Assembly: GCA_907163345.1 (NCBI GenBank)
Contig: CAJQUN010000042.1
Location: forward strand, 4,507,043 to 4,571,042
DNA: 64,000 nt
Direction of reading: 5' to 3'
DNA from: Haberlea rhodopensis
Taxonomy: Eukaryota > Streptophyta > Magnoliopsida > Lamiales > Gesneriaceae
The notes below the pieces were generated by a model. The model saw only the letters and a program-made list of their open reading frames with translations, did not search any database and was not told the origin of the DNA. This document shows, one piece after another, positions 23,909 to 35,602 of this stretch. The stretch's first letter is position 1. Each line of letters starts with the position of its first letter. A program made the translations under genes and the position numbers.

Positions 23909-26900
23909 ATGACGGCAGGGTTCGAAATTGAAAAATTCAATGGAAGCAATTTCATGTTGTGGAAAATAAAGATGCAAGTAGTTCTACTAAAAGATCGTTG
24001 CTTGGCGGCTATTGGAGATAGACCAAAGGAGGGGACGTACGATGAAAAGTGGAATGAGATGAACGGTAATGTTATTGCCAATCTCCATTTGGCTCTAGCA
24101 GATGAAGTTTGTCAAGTATTGCTGAAAAGAAAAATGCCAAAGATATTTGGAATACTCTGACAAACATATACGATGCCAAGTCACTACACAACAAGAGTTT
24201 CTTAAAGAGAAGGCTTTATACTCTTCGGATGTTGGAATATTCATCGGTGACCGACCATATAAATACACTGAATACTCTATTTGCCCAACTCACTACTTTG
24301 GGGCATAAAATAGAGGAAGTTGAATGTGCGGAGCTTCTACTTCAAAGTCTACCGGATTCATACGATCAACACATCATCAATCTGACCAACAATATCACTA
24401 ATGATATGTTAGTCTACAGTAATGTTGCAGCCGCGGTTCTTGAAGAAGAAAGTAGGGGCAAGAACAAGGAAGAAAGGTTGACAAGTTCGAAGCATGCAGA
24501 GGCTTTGCCGATGATGAGAGGAAGATCGACGGAGCGTGACTCCAGTGGGAGCCACAAGTATGGTAGATCCAAATCCAGAAGTAAGAAGAAGAATTTTTAC
24601 TGCTATAAATGTGGTGGTAAAGGACACTTCAAGAAAGATTATACAAGTAAGAAGTGTCGAGAAAGATTCTCAAGGAAATGTTGCCAGTACCTCAGACGAT
24701 GGAGAAATACTATTCAGCGAAGCAGCAACTGTTGCGGAAGGCAGACAAATATTTTATGACACATGGATAATGGATTCAGGAGTGACATGGCACATGACGT
24801 CTCAGAGAGAATGGTTCGACCAGTATGAACCAGTCTCAGGAGTATCTGTATTCATGGGAAATGATAATGCCTTGGAAATCGCTGGAGTGGGAACCATCAA
24901 AATTAAAATGTTTGATTATACTATTCACACCATACAGGAGGTACGACATGTGAAGGGTCTGACAAAGAATCGTCTTTGGGACAATTGGACGATATCGGGC
25001 GCAAGACCCTTATCGAAAATGTAATCATGAAGATTGTCAAAGGCGCGTTTGTGGTATTGAAGGCAGAAAAGGCTTACAAGAATATTTATGTACTTTTGGG
25101 AAAAACACACAAATAGGCAGAACTAGCTGTTGCATTGACTAGTTCGGGAGAAGAATTAACAGTGTTATGACATAGGAAGCTCGGGCATATGTCAGAACGA
25201 GGGTTGAAGGTTCTCTCGGAACAAAAGCTGCTGCCAGGGCTTACAAAAGTGTCTCTAACCTTTTGTGAGCATTGTGTTACCAGTAAACAACATAGACAAA
25301 AGTTTGGCACATCTACTGCCAAAAGCAACGGTATTCTGGAACTGATTCATTCTGATGTTTGGCAAGCACCGGTTGTATCTCTAGGAGGAGCGAGATATTT
25401 TTTCTCGTTCATTGATGATCTCTCTAGAAGATGCTGGGTGTATCCTATCAAGAAGAAATCAGATGTTTTTTCAGTCTTCAAGGTGTTCAAAGCGCGGGTT
25501 GGACTTGATCAAGTGTTTGAGGACTGACAATGGAGGAGAATATACTCGTGAGGAAGTTGATGCATTCTGTCAACAAGATGGCATCAAAAGACAATTCACA
25601 ACGGCTTACACGCCTCAACAGAATGGTGTGGTGGAGCGGATGAATAGAACCCTATTGGATAGAACAAGGGCTATGTTGAAGACTGCGGGTCTTGCCAAGT
25701 CATTTTGGGCAGAAGCAGTCAAGACTGTCAGTTATATTATCAATCGATCTCCATCAGTGGCGATTGATCTGAAGACTCTGATGGAGGCGTGGACAGGCAA
25801 GCCATCGGATTATTCTCGGTTACATACATTTGGAAGTCCGGTATATGTTCTATACAACGAACAAGAAAAATCGAAGTTGGATTCTAAATCCAGAAAGTGT
25901 ATCTTCTTGGACTATGTTGATCGTGTCAAGGGGTATCGTTTGTGGGATCCTACTGCCCACAAACTTATTATGAGTAGGGATGTAAGTGAAGGGAGACAAA
26001 GACAAACTGAATTCAGATACTAATACAATTTAGGTGGAAAATAAGATAGAAGAAGATCAAGTTTCTTCTGAGGTATTACCAGAGCACGATGAACAAGAAC
26101 CAGATGAGTCAGAGGTTCTCAAAGCCAGGCAGTCTACTCGTGAGAGGAGACCACCGGGTTGGCTTTCAGATTATGTTACTGAGAGTAATATTGCATATTG
26201 CTTACTGGCAGAGGATGGTGAGCCATCGAGTTTCCAGGAGGCTACTCGAAGTTCGGATATACCCTGTGGATGCAAGCTATGCAGGAAGAATTGAAGGCCT
26301 TGGACCGGAATAAAACTTGGGATCTTGTTACACTACCACGAGGACGGAAAGCCATCGGTAACAGATGGGTCTATAAGATCAAACGTGATGGTAACAACCA
26401 CGTGGAAAGATATCGTGCAAGATTGGTGGTGAAAGGATATGCTCAGAAGGAAGGTATCGACTTCAATGAGATATTTTCTCCTGTGGCCAGACTTACTACA
26501 GTCAGAGTAGTATTGGCGTTATGTGCGGTGTTTGACCTACATCTAGAACAGCTAGATGTGAAAACATCATTTCTTCATGGAGATCTTGAAGAAGAAAATT
26601 ATATGTTCCAACCGAAGGTTTTGCTGAAATAGGCAAAGAGAACTTGGTTTGCAGGTTGAACATATCTATGTACGGTCTCAAACAGGCGCCGGGGTGTTGG
26701 TACAAGAGATTTGAGTCCTATATCACGAGCCTTGGATACAACAGATTGAATGCAGATCCTTGTGCATATTTCAAAAGATCTGGTGATGATGATTATATCA
26801 TTATGTTGTTGTATGTGGACGGCATGTTGGTCTCAAGCCTCAACAAAGATCGAATCCAAGAATTGAAGCCACAATTGGCTTGGCTAGGGAATTTGATATG

Positions 26901-27780
26901 AAGGACTTGGGACTGTCAAACAAGATTCTAGGGATGCAAATTCCCCAAGACAGAGTTAACAGAAAGATTTAGCTTTCCCAGAGAAATTATTTGAGGAAAA
27001 TCTTGCAACGCTTCAACATGCAAGATTATAAGCCAATTTCAACCCATCTTCCTGTTAACTTCAAGTTATCCTCCGATATGTGTCCTAGCATTGAAGCGGA
27101 GAGGATAGAGATGTCTCGAGTACCGTATGCATCATTGGTGGGAATTTTAATGTTCGCCATGATCTGTACAAGATTAGACATTGCACAAGCAGTGAGAGCA
27201 GTCAGTCGGTACATGGCGAATCCTCGACGAGAGCATTGGAACACGGTTAAGAGGATCCTTAGGTATATTAATGGTACCTCGGATGCTGCATTATGTTATG
27301 GAGGATCAGATTTTACACTCAGTGGCTATGTGGATTCAGATTATGCTGGTGATCCAGATAAAAGAAAATCTACTACTGGTTATGTGTTTACACTTGCAGG
27401 AGGAGCAGTAAGCTGGGTTTCAAAACTGCAAACAGTTGTAGCTTTATCTACAACGGATGCATAATATATGGCAGCTACTCAAGCTTACAAGGAGACTATA
27501 TGGATTCAAAGGCTATTGGAGGAGATTGGCCATAAACAAGAGAAAATTCATTTGTTTTGTGACAGTCAAAGTACCTTGTACATTGCGAGGAATCCAGCTT
27601 TTCATTCCAGGATGAAACAGATTGGGGTACAGTTTCACTTTGTGCGGGAAGTAGTAGAAGACGGAAGTGCGGATATGCAGAAGAACCATACAAAGGAGAA
27701 CCTAGCTGATATTCTTACAAGGCAGGTTAATGCTGATAAGTTTGAGTGGTGTAGATCTTCAAGTGGCCTAACAAATACCT
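23909..27780 (+). pseudogene. Tork/Tnt1-type copia gag-pol, frameshifted
   Basis: Polyprotein of gag, protease, integrase, reverse transcriptase and RNase H, in copia order. Gag starts at MTAGFEIEKFNGSNF; its zinc knuckle (CYKCGGKGHFKKDY, about 24600) has lost the final cysteine. Protease has MDSGVTWHMT (about 24771). The integrase zinc region and core run from about 25170 to 25900, with DNGGEY and TAYTPQQNGVVERMNR. Reverse transcriptase (26320-26900) carries YVDG instead of YVDD at 26812-26823, and RNase H (27300-27780) closes the ORF. Frame changes occur near 24110, 24550, 25030-25190, 25510, 26250, 26630, 26900 and 27464. Not functional. Confidence 0.85.
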
Positions 27781-27858
27781 AAGCAGCGGGGTATGGCAAG
27801 ATTGAAAGGATGTGTGGAGATGTGTTTGATTCTCAATCAAATTTCCAACTTGGAGAAA

Positions 27859-29340
27859 TGTCGGCAATCAACTTGTCAACTTTGACAAATTGATTGCCGT
27901 GTGCAATTAATGGGGTAGTTGAGCAGCGGGAGTTAGGTGTTGGGAGATGTAGGGGTGAACAAAACTTTGGTTAAACCGAATTAACCGACCGAACCGAATT
28001 ATTTTCGAAAATCGGTTCGGTTAATTCGGTTAATTCAGTTTTAAAATTCGGTTAATTCTGTTTGGTTACGGTTTTCATTTTTACAAATTCGGTTAACCGA
28101 AATAACCGATTTAATTTTAAACAATATTAAATTTTTTATATGTTTAAATATATTTGTGCGCTTTTTAGCTTTTATATGCAGCTTCTCTTACAAATTCGGT
28201 TGCCACTTGCCTTGCCCCAACTCCTAACTCCTAAGCCCTAACTAAGCTCGCTGAATCAGACGTCGCCCAAGAGTCAAGAGTCAAGACTCAAGAGCATCAG
28301 AATTCAGACGTTGAATCGTTGTTAGTCTGCTACGGCCTTCGCTTCCCTTCCCTAATTTGTTTGTGTTCTTCGCTGAATGGTTGTCCTTCGCTTCCCTTCT
28401 TCCCTAAATTTGTTTATGTTCTTCGCTGAATTGCTGGCCTTCGCTTACCTTCCCTTAATTTGTTTGTGTTCTTCGCTGAATCGCTTCTACGGCATACCCA
28501 TCATTTGATTCATTTCATTTCTCAGGTAAGGTTCAACTGTGTTTGCTAGTTTTTCACTGTTTTGATGTTATTCCTATACTTCAAAATGTGATACTGATTG
28601 TTCATTCGGTGGATGTACTTCATGCCTCTATCTATTTACTGTGTTTATTGTTCATATCTATTTACTGTGTTTATTGTTCATATGTTCTTATTTTTTGAGG
28701 AAGTAAAGATGGGATGAACAAAAGCAGTATGTTTGTTTATCAAAGGCTTGTTAGTTGATTATTTGTTTTGAAGTTTGAATCAACGAAATGTACTAACAAG
28801 TTCGGTTAGTTCGGTCGTAAAAATAACCGAATTAGCCAAACCGAATAAAAAAATCGGTTAAATCGGTTACCGACCGAATTAACCGATTTTTATTCGGTTC
28901 GGTTAATTCGGTTTCGAAAAATAATTCGGTCGGTTCGGTTACACTTTTAAAAATCGGTTCGGTTTGGTTTTTTGAAATTCGGTTCGGTCGGTAACCGAAC
29001 CGACCGAATGCTCACCCCTAGGGAGATGTGCATTTAATGCACATCTTCAACCCTATAAATAGAACTCATTCCCTTCTTTCTAATTTATTCTATTTCAGAG
29101 TGTTTTATCATATCTCCACATCTGAGCGTGAATTTCTATAATATTTGTGAGATAGTTTTCTCATATATTTAGAGTGTTGTTATCTTTGAAAGATAGTGAG
29201 AGATTGTAACCCACAAAATATTATAGTGGAATCTTTCCATCTTGCCCGTGGTTTTTACCCTAATAATTTTAGGGGTTTTCCACGTAAATTCTTGTGTCCA
29301 TTTTATTCTTTATTTTCGTTATTTTTTATCTCATGTTGCC
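27859..29340 (+). repeat. 3' LTR of the Tork-like element, interrupted
   Basis: The segments 27859-27949 and 29029-29340 together align to 23351-about 23752 of the 5' LTR. The TATA box CTATAAATAG recurs at about 29052. The intervening 1071 bp is the hAT-like insertion plus its duplicated target. Confidence 0.8.
27950..29020. mobile_element. Non-autonomous hAT-like DNA transposon (1071 bp)
   Basis: Terminal inverted repeats TAGGGGTGAAC and GCTCACCCCTA (10 of 11 match) and a perfect 8-bp duplication gggagatg (27942-27949, 29021-29028), both hallmarks of the hAT superfamily. Both subterminal regions are dense in cggtt/aaccg words (about 27965-28110 and 28800-29010), a usual arrangement for transposase binding. 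The middle has no transposase. It holds three imperfect copies, about 60 bp apart, of a cttcgcttcccttccctaa...ttcttcgctgaat unit (28336-28475). Confidence 0.85.
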
Positions 29341-30657
29341 GTACTTTTGTGATAAAATTTGAAAATATAAAATACTATTTTTGGCGAATCATAAAGTTTT
29401 TCAAGAGCTAAAATGTAGTCAACTTAGATGTCGGGCCATGGGAAAATATTAAACTCATGTAAATTTCCGAGATGAATTGTGGAACCGGGCGATAAAGAGA
29501 CAACGAAATTTTTTTTTTGGTAAAGTTTCAAGTTTGGGCAGAATATAAAACGAATGGATCACATATCGACTCATCTAGTTTTAAAATTGTTATTTTAGTA
29601 ATTCTAATTTTAAAAAATAATATTTATCTCCCTATTAGATTTTTAGCATTTGTTAAAATGATTGATTTCAAGATTCAGTGGCAAATGTTTTAAAACATAT
29701 GGCTTAATTTGAAATTTATGTCAAACGATAGTAGGCTAATCTATCGTTGTTCAAATTATTGGTCGGAAGTCGTAATAAAACTACTTTATATGGATGACAG
29801 ATGTAATTTTCTTTAAAATAATTTATATTTTTCTAACCTATTAATATTGCTAAAATTATTGAAATTGTAGCAATAATAAAAAATCCAGCCGCATTCTGCT
29901 CTATTGTTTTCCTCACTAAAAGGATTGACTAATGACTAGCATTTACATTTCTCACTTAACAACTATTCAAAAAATTAATAGACCTTTGATAAAAGATAAA
30001 ATTACATCAATATATATTAACTGGAGTCAGTGGTGGAGCTACTTATAAGCAATGTACCCAAATTATAATTTTTTAACCAAAAAATTTAAAATTTGTAATT
30101 TACTCATTAATTTTTTTTGTCCTCAATTCTTTAAAAAATAAAATAAATTTCCTTCCCATAATTCCTGTGTACGCTCCTAATTCGAGTGTTAAGGAGCTTA
30201 GTTCTCTTTAATTATAATCTCGAATTCGAATTCGAATTTTGTGAATAAAGGATATACATTAGGAGAAGTTCAAATTTATATTTTATACAATTAATCCATA
30301 TTATTTGAAATATAATAAATATATATCTGGACTGCATTCAATTTTTGGTCTGTGTAATTATTCAACCTATGAAACCTACCTATTCAAAGTATCGAATTCA
30401 CATTATATGGTTTCATTTAGGTTGGTATACCTGCTTTTTATATGTTTTTCACTTTATTTTATTTTTATTTTTGACTCAAGAAACAGAGTTGAGATCTTGA
30501 ACTTGAGGCTCATGATCATTTTGAAGTATCTTGGTATCACTTGAGCGAAGCACAAGTGACAAAGTATTGTCATGTTCATACATCATTGTTGTACCCATAA
30601 CCCAATAGACATATATGTATATGTATGTATAGTATGTGTGTGTGTATATATATATAT
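29341..30657. other. AT-rich stretch, no gene found
   Basis: No recognisable ORF or repeat pair. It ends in a TG/TA microsatellite (about 30628-30662) that served as target for the next element. Confidence 0.5.
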
Positions 30658-30662
30658 ATATA

Positions 30663-30840
30663 TGATACCCTGCGGGAGAAAGATATACCCTCCGAGCTTA
30701 TGCTTAGCTTCGCTCGAGAAATCACCCAACTTGGAACACAAAAAGCATCTGTCTTAGCACCGTAGGGACAACCGACCTCCTGAGCTCACGTGGTCAAAGC
30801 GTCCGCCTCAGCGCTATGTATATGGCCGACCTCCCGAGCT
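30663..30840 (+). repeat. Truncated 5' LTR
   Basis: Closely matches 33226-33405 including the start and the gctcacgtg phrases (CACGTG at about 30789 and 30843), then diverges. The right limit is approximate. Confidence 0.7.
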
Positions 30841-31116
30841 CACGTGATCAAAGCTCAATAGAGCTTACTAAGCTCACGTGGATGATCGTCCTCCCAATCT
30901 CATGCAAGCATTGTTGTCAGCTTGGGTTAATTAGCAAGACCACTCAATAGAGCTTACCAAGCTCTTATTCTTAGGTTGACCAGGACGATCTAACTATTGA
31001 TCACCGGGATATTAGTTTTGGACTTCCCGATTCCCATTCTCATGAAATGATGTAAATTCAACGTAAGTCTACCCACTATGGGAATGGCTTGACTGGGTCA
31101 AAGATCTTCTCAGATC

Positions 31117-31527
31117 GTGTCAACAAGCCACGAGATTTTAGGGATTTTACAGATCTTCTCAGATCTTGTTGTACCAGTTCCAACCTTGGGAGAAAAGAAG
31201 ACATCTATGCACAATGAAGGAAAAAGAACTCGGCATCAGGTCAACATTATTGCGGGAGGTAAACCATTGAAACAAACACTAGGAGGAAAAGCTTTGAATT
31301 GCATAGATAAAGAGTCTGAATCGGTAGAGCTTGCATCTCCTCAGATGATGGTGAAGATAACTAAGGAATTAGACCATGTGTTCTGTGTTGAATTAATTGC
31401 ATGCCAGAAAAGTAAGAGAACGTATTTACATGGTCAACTTGGGATGTCGGTGGGGTCAGCCCTAACGCCATGGGAACACCATATTAACATACTTCCAGAG
31501 AAGAATTTAATGAATGAAGATGACTAA
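31117..31527 (+). other. Unrecognised 136-codon ORF inside the element
   Basis: Open from an ATG to a stop with no tandem repeats, signal peptide, membrane segment or motif I recognise. It sits where gag would be expected in an intact relative, so it may be a gag remnant or chance. No function is assigned. Confidence 0.25.
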
Positions 31528-31785
31528 AAAAGATACCAGGTAGAGCTAAACAAAATCTCCAAGCTTCACCAGCTCAAGACCGACCTACGTCGATTAAAAG
31601 GCTTTACGAGTCTTTACCTAACCTTACGGGTTATGGCCGACCTAGGGCCCCAAGTCTCCAAGCTTCACCAGCTCAAGATCGACATATGTCGATTAAAAGA
31701 TTTTACGAGTCCTTGCATAACCTTACGGGTTATGGCCGACCTAGGGCCCAAGTCTACAATCTTCACCAGCTCAAGATCGACCTAC

Positions 31786-32935
31786 ATCGATTAAAAGACT
31801 TTACGTGTCTCATCATAGCTTTACGAGCTATGTCCCAGGTCCGAGCTTCACGAGTTCGTCTGACCTCGTCATACAAAAAGACTTTAAAAGTCTCAGCATA
31901 GCTTTACGAGCTATGTCCAGGGTCCGAGCTTCACGAGCTTGTCGGCCACCATAGACAAAAAGACTTTACGAGTCTCAGCATAGCTATACGAGCTATGTCC
32001 CAGGTCCGAGCTTCACGAGTTTGTCTGGCCTCCTCGTATAAAAGACTTTACGAGTCTCAGCATAGCTTTACGAGCTATGTCCAGGGTCCGAGTTTCACGA
32101 GCTCGTCCGACCTCCACAGACAAAAAGACTTTACTAGTCTCAGCATAGTTTTACGAGCTATGTCCCAGGTCCGAGCTTCACGAGTTTGTCTGACCTCCTC
32201 ATACAAAAAGGCTTTACGAGTCTCAGCATAGCTTTACGAGCTATGTCCAAGGTCCGAGCTTCATGAGTTTGTTCGACCTCCTCATACAAAAAGACTTTAC
32301 GTGTCTCATCATAGCTTTACGAGCTATGTCCCAGGTCCGAGCTTCACGAGTTCGTCTGACCTCCTCATACAAAAAGACTTTACGAGTCTCAGCATAATTT
32401 TACGAGCTATGTCCAGGGTCCGAGCTTCACGAGTTCGTCTGACCTCCTCATACAAAAAGGTTTTACGAGTCTCAGTATAGCTTTACGAGCTATGTCTAAG
32501 GTCCTAGCTTCACGAGTTCGTTCGACCACCTCATACAAAAATACTTTACGAGTCTCGTCATAGCTTTACGAGCTATGTCTAAGGTCCGAGCTTCACGAGT
32601 TCGTCTGACCTCCTCATACAAAAAGACTTTACAAGTCTCAGCATAGCTTTACGAGCTATGTCCAGGGTCCGAGCTTCACGAGTTCGTATGACCTCCTCAT
32701 ACAAAAAGGCTTTACGAGTCTCAGCATAACTTTACGAGCTATGTCTAAGGTCCTACTACATGAGTTCGTTCAACGTCCTCATACAAAAAGACTTTACGAG
32801 TCTTAGCATAGCTTTATGAGCTATGTCCAAGGTCCGAGCATCACAAGTTCGCTCAACCTCCTCATACGAAAAGGCTATACAAGTCTCAACATATCTTTAC
32901 GAGCTATGTCCAAGGTCCGAGCTTTACGACCTCCA
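31786..32935. repeat. Tandem array, about 83-bp unit, roughly 14 copies
   Basis: Each unit contains the phrases gactttacgagtctcagc, atagctttacgagctatgtc and ggtccgagcttcacgag, then cgacctcc(t)catacaaaaa. Spacing between successive gagctatgtc phrases is 81-83 bp. The unit contains a dyad (tagctttacgagcta). Units are diverged, and short in-frame ORFs (31686-32231) are by-products. A looser version extends left to about 31560. Confidence 0.85.
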
Positions 32936-33211
32936 ACCACAAAAGGATTAGATAATATTTAGAAAATGGTAAAGCGAGCATCCAAGCTCCAGTAAAAGCG
33001 AGTGTCTGAGCTCCTTTCTACTTAATAAACGAGCGTCCGAGCTCCCTCTGCTCGTTCGATGTGCCTCGGGAGATGGACCGTCGATAGTTGACAGTTATCA
33101 TACATATGAATTTTGAATACCATCTTTTCCCCCTTATAGTTTCCCTGCTCAGCTAAGCCTAAAAATCAAATTAAACTTACGAGCTTCCGATCAAAGAGGT
33201 CTGCTCGACTT

Positions 33212-33223
33212 AGGAGGGGGGGT
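33212..33223 (+). other. Polypurine tract
   Basis: AGGAGGGGGGTT lies two bases before the 3' LTR start and fixes plus-strand orientation of the element. Confidence 0.75.
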
Positions 33224-33225
33224 TG

Positions 33226-34583
33226 TGATACCCTGTGGGAGAAAGATCTACCCTCCGAGCTTATGCTTAGCTTCGCTCGAGAAATCACCCAACTTGGAAC
33301 ACAAAAAGCATCTGTCTTAGCACCGTAGGGACGACCGATCTCCCGAGCTCACGTGGTCAAAGCGTCCGCCTCAGCGCTATGTATATGGCCGACCTCCCGA
33401 GCTCACGTGATCAAAGCATCCGCCTCAGTATTATGTATACGATCACCTCCCAAGCTCACGTGGTCAAGACATCCGCCTCAACGCTATGTGTATGGCCGAC
33501 CTCCCGAGCTCATGTGATCAAGACATCCGCCTCAGCGTTATGTATGTGGCCTACCTCCCGAGCTCACGTGACCATAGCATCCACCTCGACGCTATGTATA
33601 TGGCCAACCTCCCGAGCTCACGTGATCAAGACATCCGCCTCAGCGTCATGTATATGACCGACCTCCCGAGCTCACGTAGCCAAAGCATCCTTATATGGCC
33701 GACCTCCCGAGCTCACGTGATCAAAGCATCCGCCTCAGCGTTATGTATACGACCGACCTCCCGAGCTCACGTGGTCAAGACATCCGCCTCAACGCTATGT
33801 GTATGGTCGACCTCCCGAGCTCACGTGATCAAGACATCTGCCTCAGCGTTATGTATGTGGCCTACCTCCCGAGCTCACGTGACCATAGCATCCACCTCAG
33901 CGCTATGTATATGGCCAACCTCCCGAGCTCACGTGATCAAGACATCCGCCTTAGCGTCATGTATATGACCGACCTCCCGAGCTCACGTAGCCAAAGCATC
34001 CTTATATGGCCGACCTCCCGAGCTCATGTGATCAGGACATAGAGACATTAATTGACAATAGAGATAAGATCATCTTCAGAATTCCCGATATCTGGAAGGC
34101 ATTGACCAAGTCCAAGCCACTAAGGTCAAGTTATCGGTCATATATATTAACATGGTCCACGATTACACCCACCTATCCGGGATTTTAGGGAATGATGTGG
34201 ATCGTGGCCTTGCTGATCAGCCGACGTGTTCCGATATTTCAGGTGTCGTGTAGATCATGGCCTTACTGGTCTCAATTGCACATCCCAAAACAATACCTAT
34301 AAATAGCAAGCTAATTCAGGATTTCAGGTATGCATTTTTTCCCACACACTTATATACAACAACTATTCCCTTACAGATTTTTCCCATACCTCCCGTCACT
34401 TGACTTGAGCGTCGGATGGGACTCGCCGGAAAAATCTTCCGGCACCCTTCTAACATTTTGTTTCAGATCTTAGCAGGTCATTCAGGATATGTCCCTTGTT
34501 ATTTGATCCATTGAAGAACACAAAGAGAGGTAATTTAACCACTTATTGGTACTTAGAGATCATCACTCTTTTTGGGAGTATCA
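33226..34583 (+). repeat. 3' LTR (1358 bp) with internal repeat array
   Basis: TGATACCCTG start, TATCA end. It holds a 54-bp repeat array at 33340-34030, a TATA box CTATAAATAGC at about 34298 and the block cttgagcgtcggatggg at about 34402, in the order expected for U3, promoter and R/U5. Confidence 0.8.
33340..34030. promoter_or_regulatory. LTR array of 54-bp units carrying ten G-boxes
   Basis: About 13 units of gacctcccgagctcacgtg plus a variable half. Ten keep the palindrome CACGTG (33350, 33404, 33457, 33564, 33618, 33704, 33758, 33813, 33868, 33929); three or four have catgtg or cacgta. Blocks of several units are themselves repeated about 311 bp apart (33490 and 33801). CACGTG is the classical plant G-box bound by bHLH and bZIP factors. 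That the array acts as an enhancer is inference. Confidence 0.7.
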
Positions 34584-34588
34584 ATATA

Positions 34589-35156
34589 TATATATGTGTG
34601 TGTGTGTGTGTTTTTTTTTTCATATATTAATTTATTTTCAAGGTTTTCGAATTTTGTTCACGCCCTCACAAAATTACAGAGTCGTGCTACTAATTGATAA
34701 TGGTTAGTTTGTATCGATTTCATGCTAAATCGAATTTTTCCCCGTTAACCAACGCATAAATTTGTTTAAAGATATTTATTTTTCTAAACAAATTTGGTTA
34801 GAATATTTAACAAAATGCATATCGATTTGTGTTTTTATTCACGCTTTTCTCAAGAAAATCACATCTCGATTTAACGAAACAATTATAAAACAGTAATATT
34901 AAATATTAGCCTTGTATATCATAATCTACTATACTTTTCAAAAATAATAATCAAATTCAAAAAATTTATAAATGCAAAATTGAGAACAATATTTTATATG
35001 ATTGAGTTCTTTTTATTCTCGAAGTACTTTTTTTTCCGAAGGAATATTTGGACTTAGCAATGATTAAGGAAAAAAATATTTTAAATTACTTGTTTCAATC
35101 AAGTGTCTATATACTTATTTACAACATAATAATTTGACAATTACCATTATTATTAT
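34589..35156. other. AT-rich spacer, no gene found
   Basis: Contains a TG run near 34596-34610 and T-rich tracts. No ORF or repeat pair recognised. Confidence 0.5.
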
Positions 35157-35421
35157 TGTAAAATCTTAGTGTTGAACACTAGAAGGAAATTGCAAGATTA
35201 TAAAGAGGAGATAAAGTTATTCTTTCTATTATTTATTTCTACTCAAACTTGTTACGAAGTGCTCAATATATATAGCACTAAGAAAAGTCATCTCAAGAGT
35301 CGAGAGATCATCTCAAGAGTCAAGATTGCAAGACACTTAAGAGGACTAGATACACTTAATTGATTTATGACATTTCAATATGTTGTGACCCTTCATTGGA
35401 CACCCATAAAATATGTTTGCA
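35157..35421 (-). repeat. 3' LTR (265 bp)
   Basis: TGTAAAATCTTAG at the left edge and TTTGCA at the right. On the plus strand it is followed by atactcccccttgg, whose complement is the polypurine tract CCAAGGGGGAGTAT. It aligns with 40502-40763. Confidence 0.8.
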
Positions 35422-35435
35422 ATACTCCCCCTTGG
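35422..35435 (-). other. Polypurine tract
   Basis: The minus strand reads CCAAGGGGGAGTAT directly before the 3' LTR. Confidence 0.75.
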
Positions 35436-35602
35436 ATGTCCATCAGTCATAGAATACGACTTGTTAAAAACCTTGTCTAAAAACCCGATTGGAAAAAAAC
35501 AGGACAAAAGAAAGAAAAAAAAGTACATATACATATGAAACTTATGAGCATGAGACATTGCCCTGTTAAAATTGATCACTCTCCTCAGATGCTGACAAGA
35601 TA

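Larger units (their letters stand above)
23351..29340 (+). mobile_element. Decayed Tork/Tnt1-like copia element
   Basis: 5' LTR 23351-23769, tRNA-Met primer site, broken gag-pol 23909-27780, 3' LTR 27859-about 29340 split by a hAT-like insertion. The last 17 or so bases of the 3' LTR, including its CA end, do not match the 5' copy, so no target duplication could be read. Several frameshifts and stops plus active-site changes show it is dead. Confidence 0.85.
30663..34583 (+). mobile_element. Non-coding gypsy (Tat-like) LTR element with two tandem arrays
   Basis: Starts TGATACCCTG and ends GGGAGTATCA, flanked by atata (30658-30662, 34584-34588). The 5' LTR matches the 3' LTR (33226-34583) for only its first 175 bp or so and then departs, so most of it and the primer site appear deleted or rearranged. 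A purine tract precedes the 3' LTR. The interior contains an 83-bp tandem array and one unrecognised ORF, with no gag or pol. It shares its ends and a cttgagcgtcg block with the element at 12684, so the two are relatives. Confidence 0.75.

Noticed and set aside
31786..32935. CRISPR-like array
   Set aside because: The repeats are contiguous tandem units without unique spacers and lie inside a plant LTR element.
33379..34042. ORFs of 92-160 codons with repeated DLPSSRDQ-like peptides
   Set aside because: They overlap in different frames over the 54-bp LTR array (unit divisible by 3), so the peptide repeats follow from the DNA repeat. No independent sign of coding.
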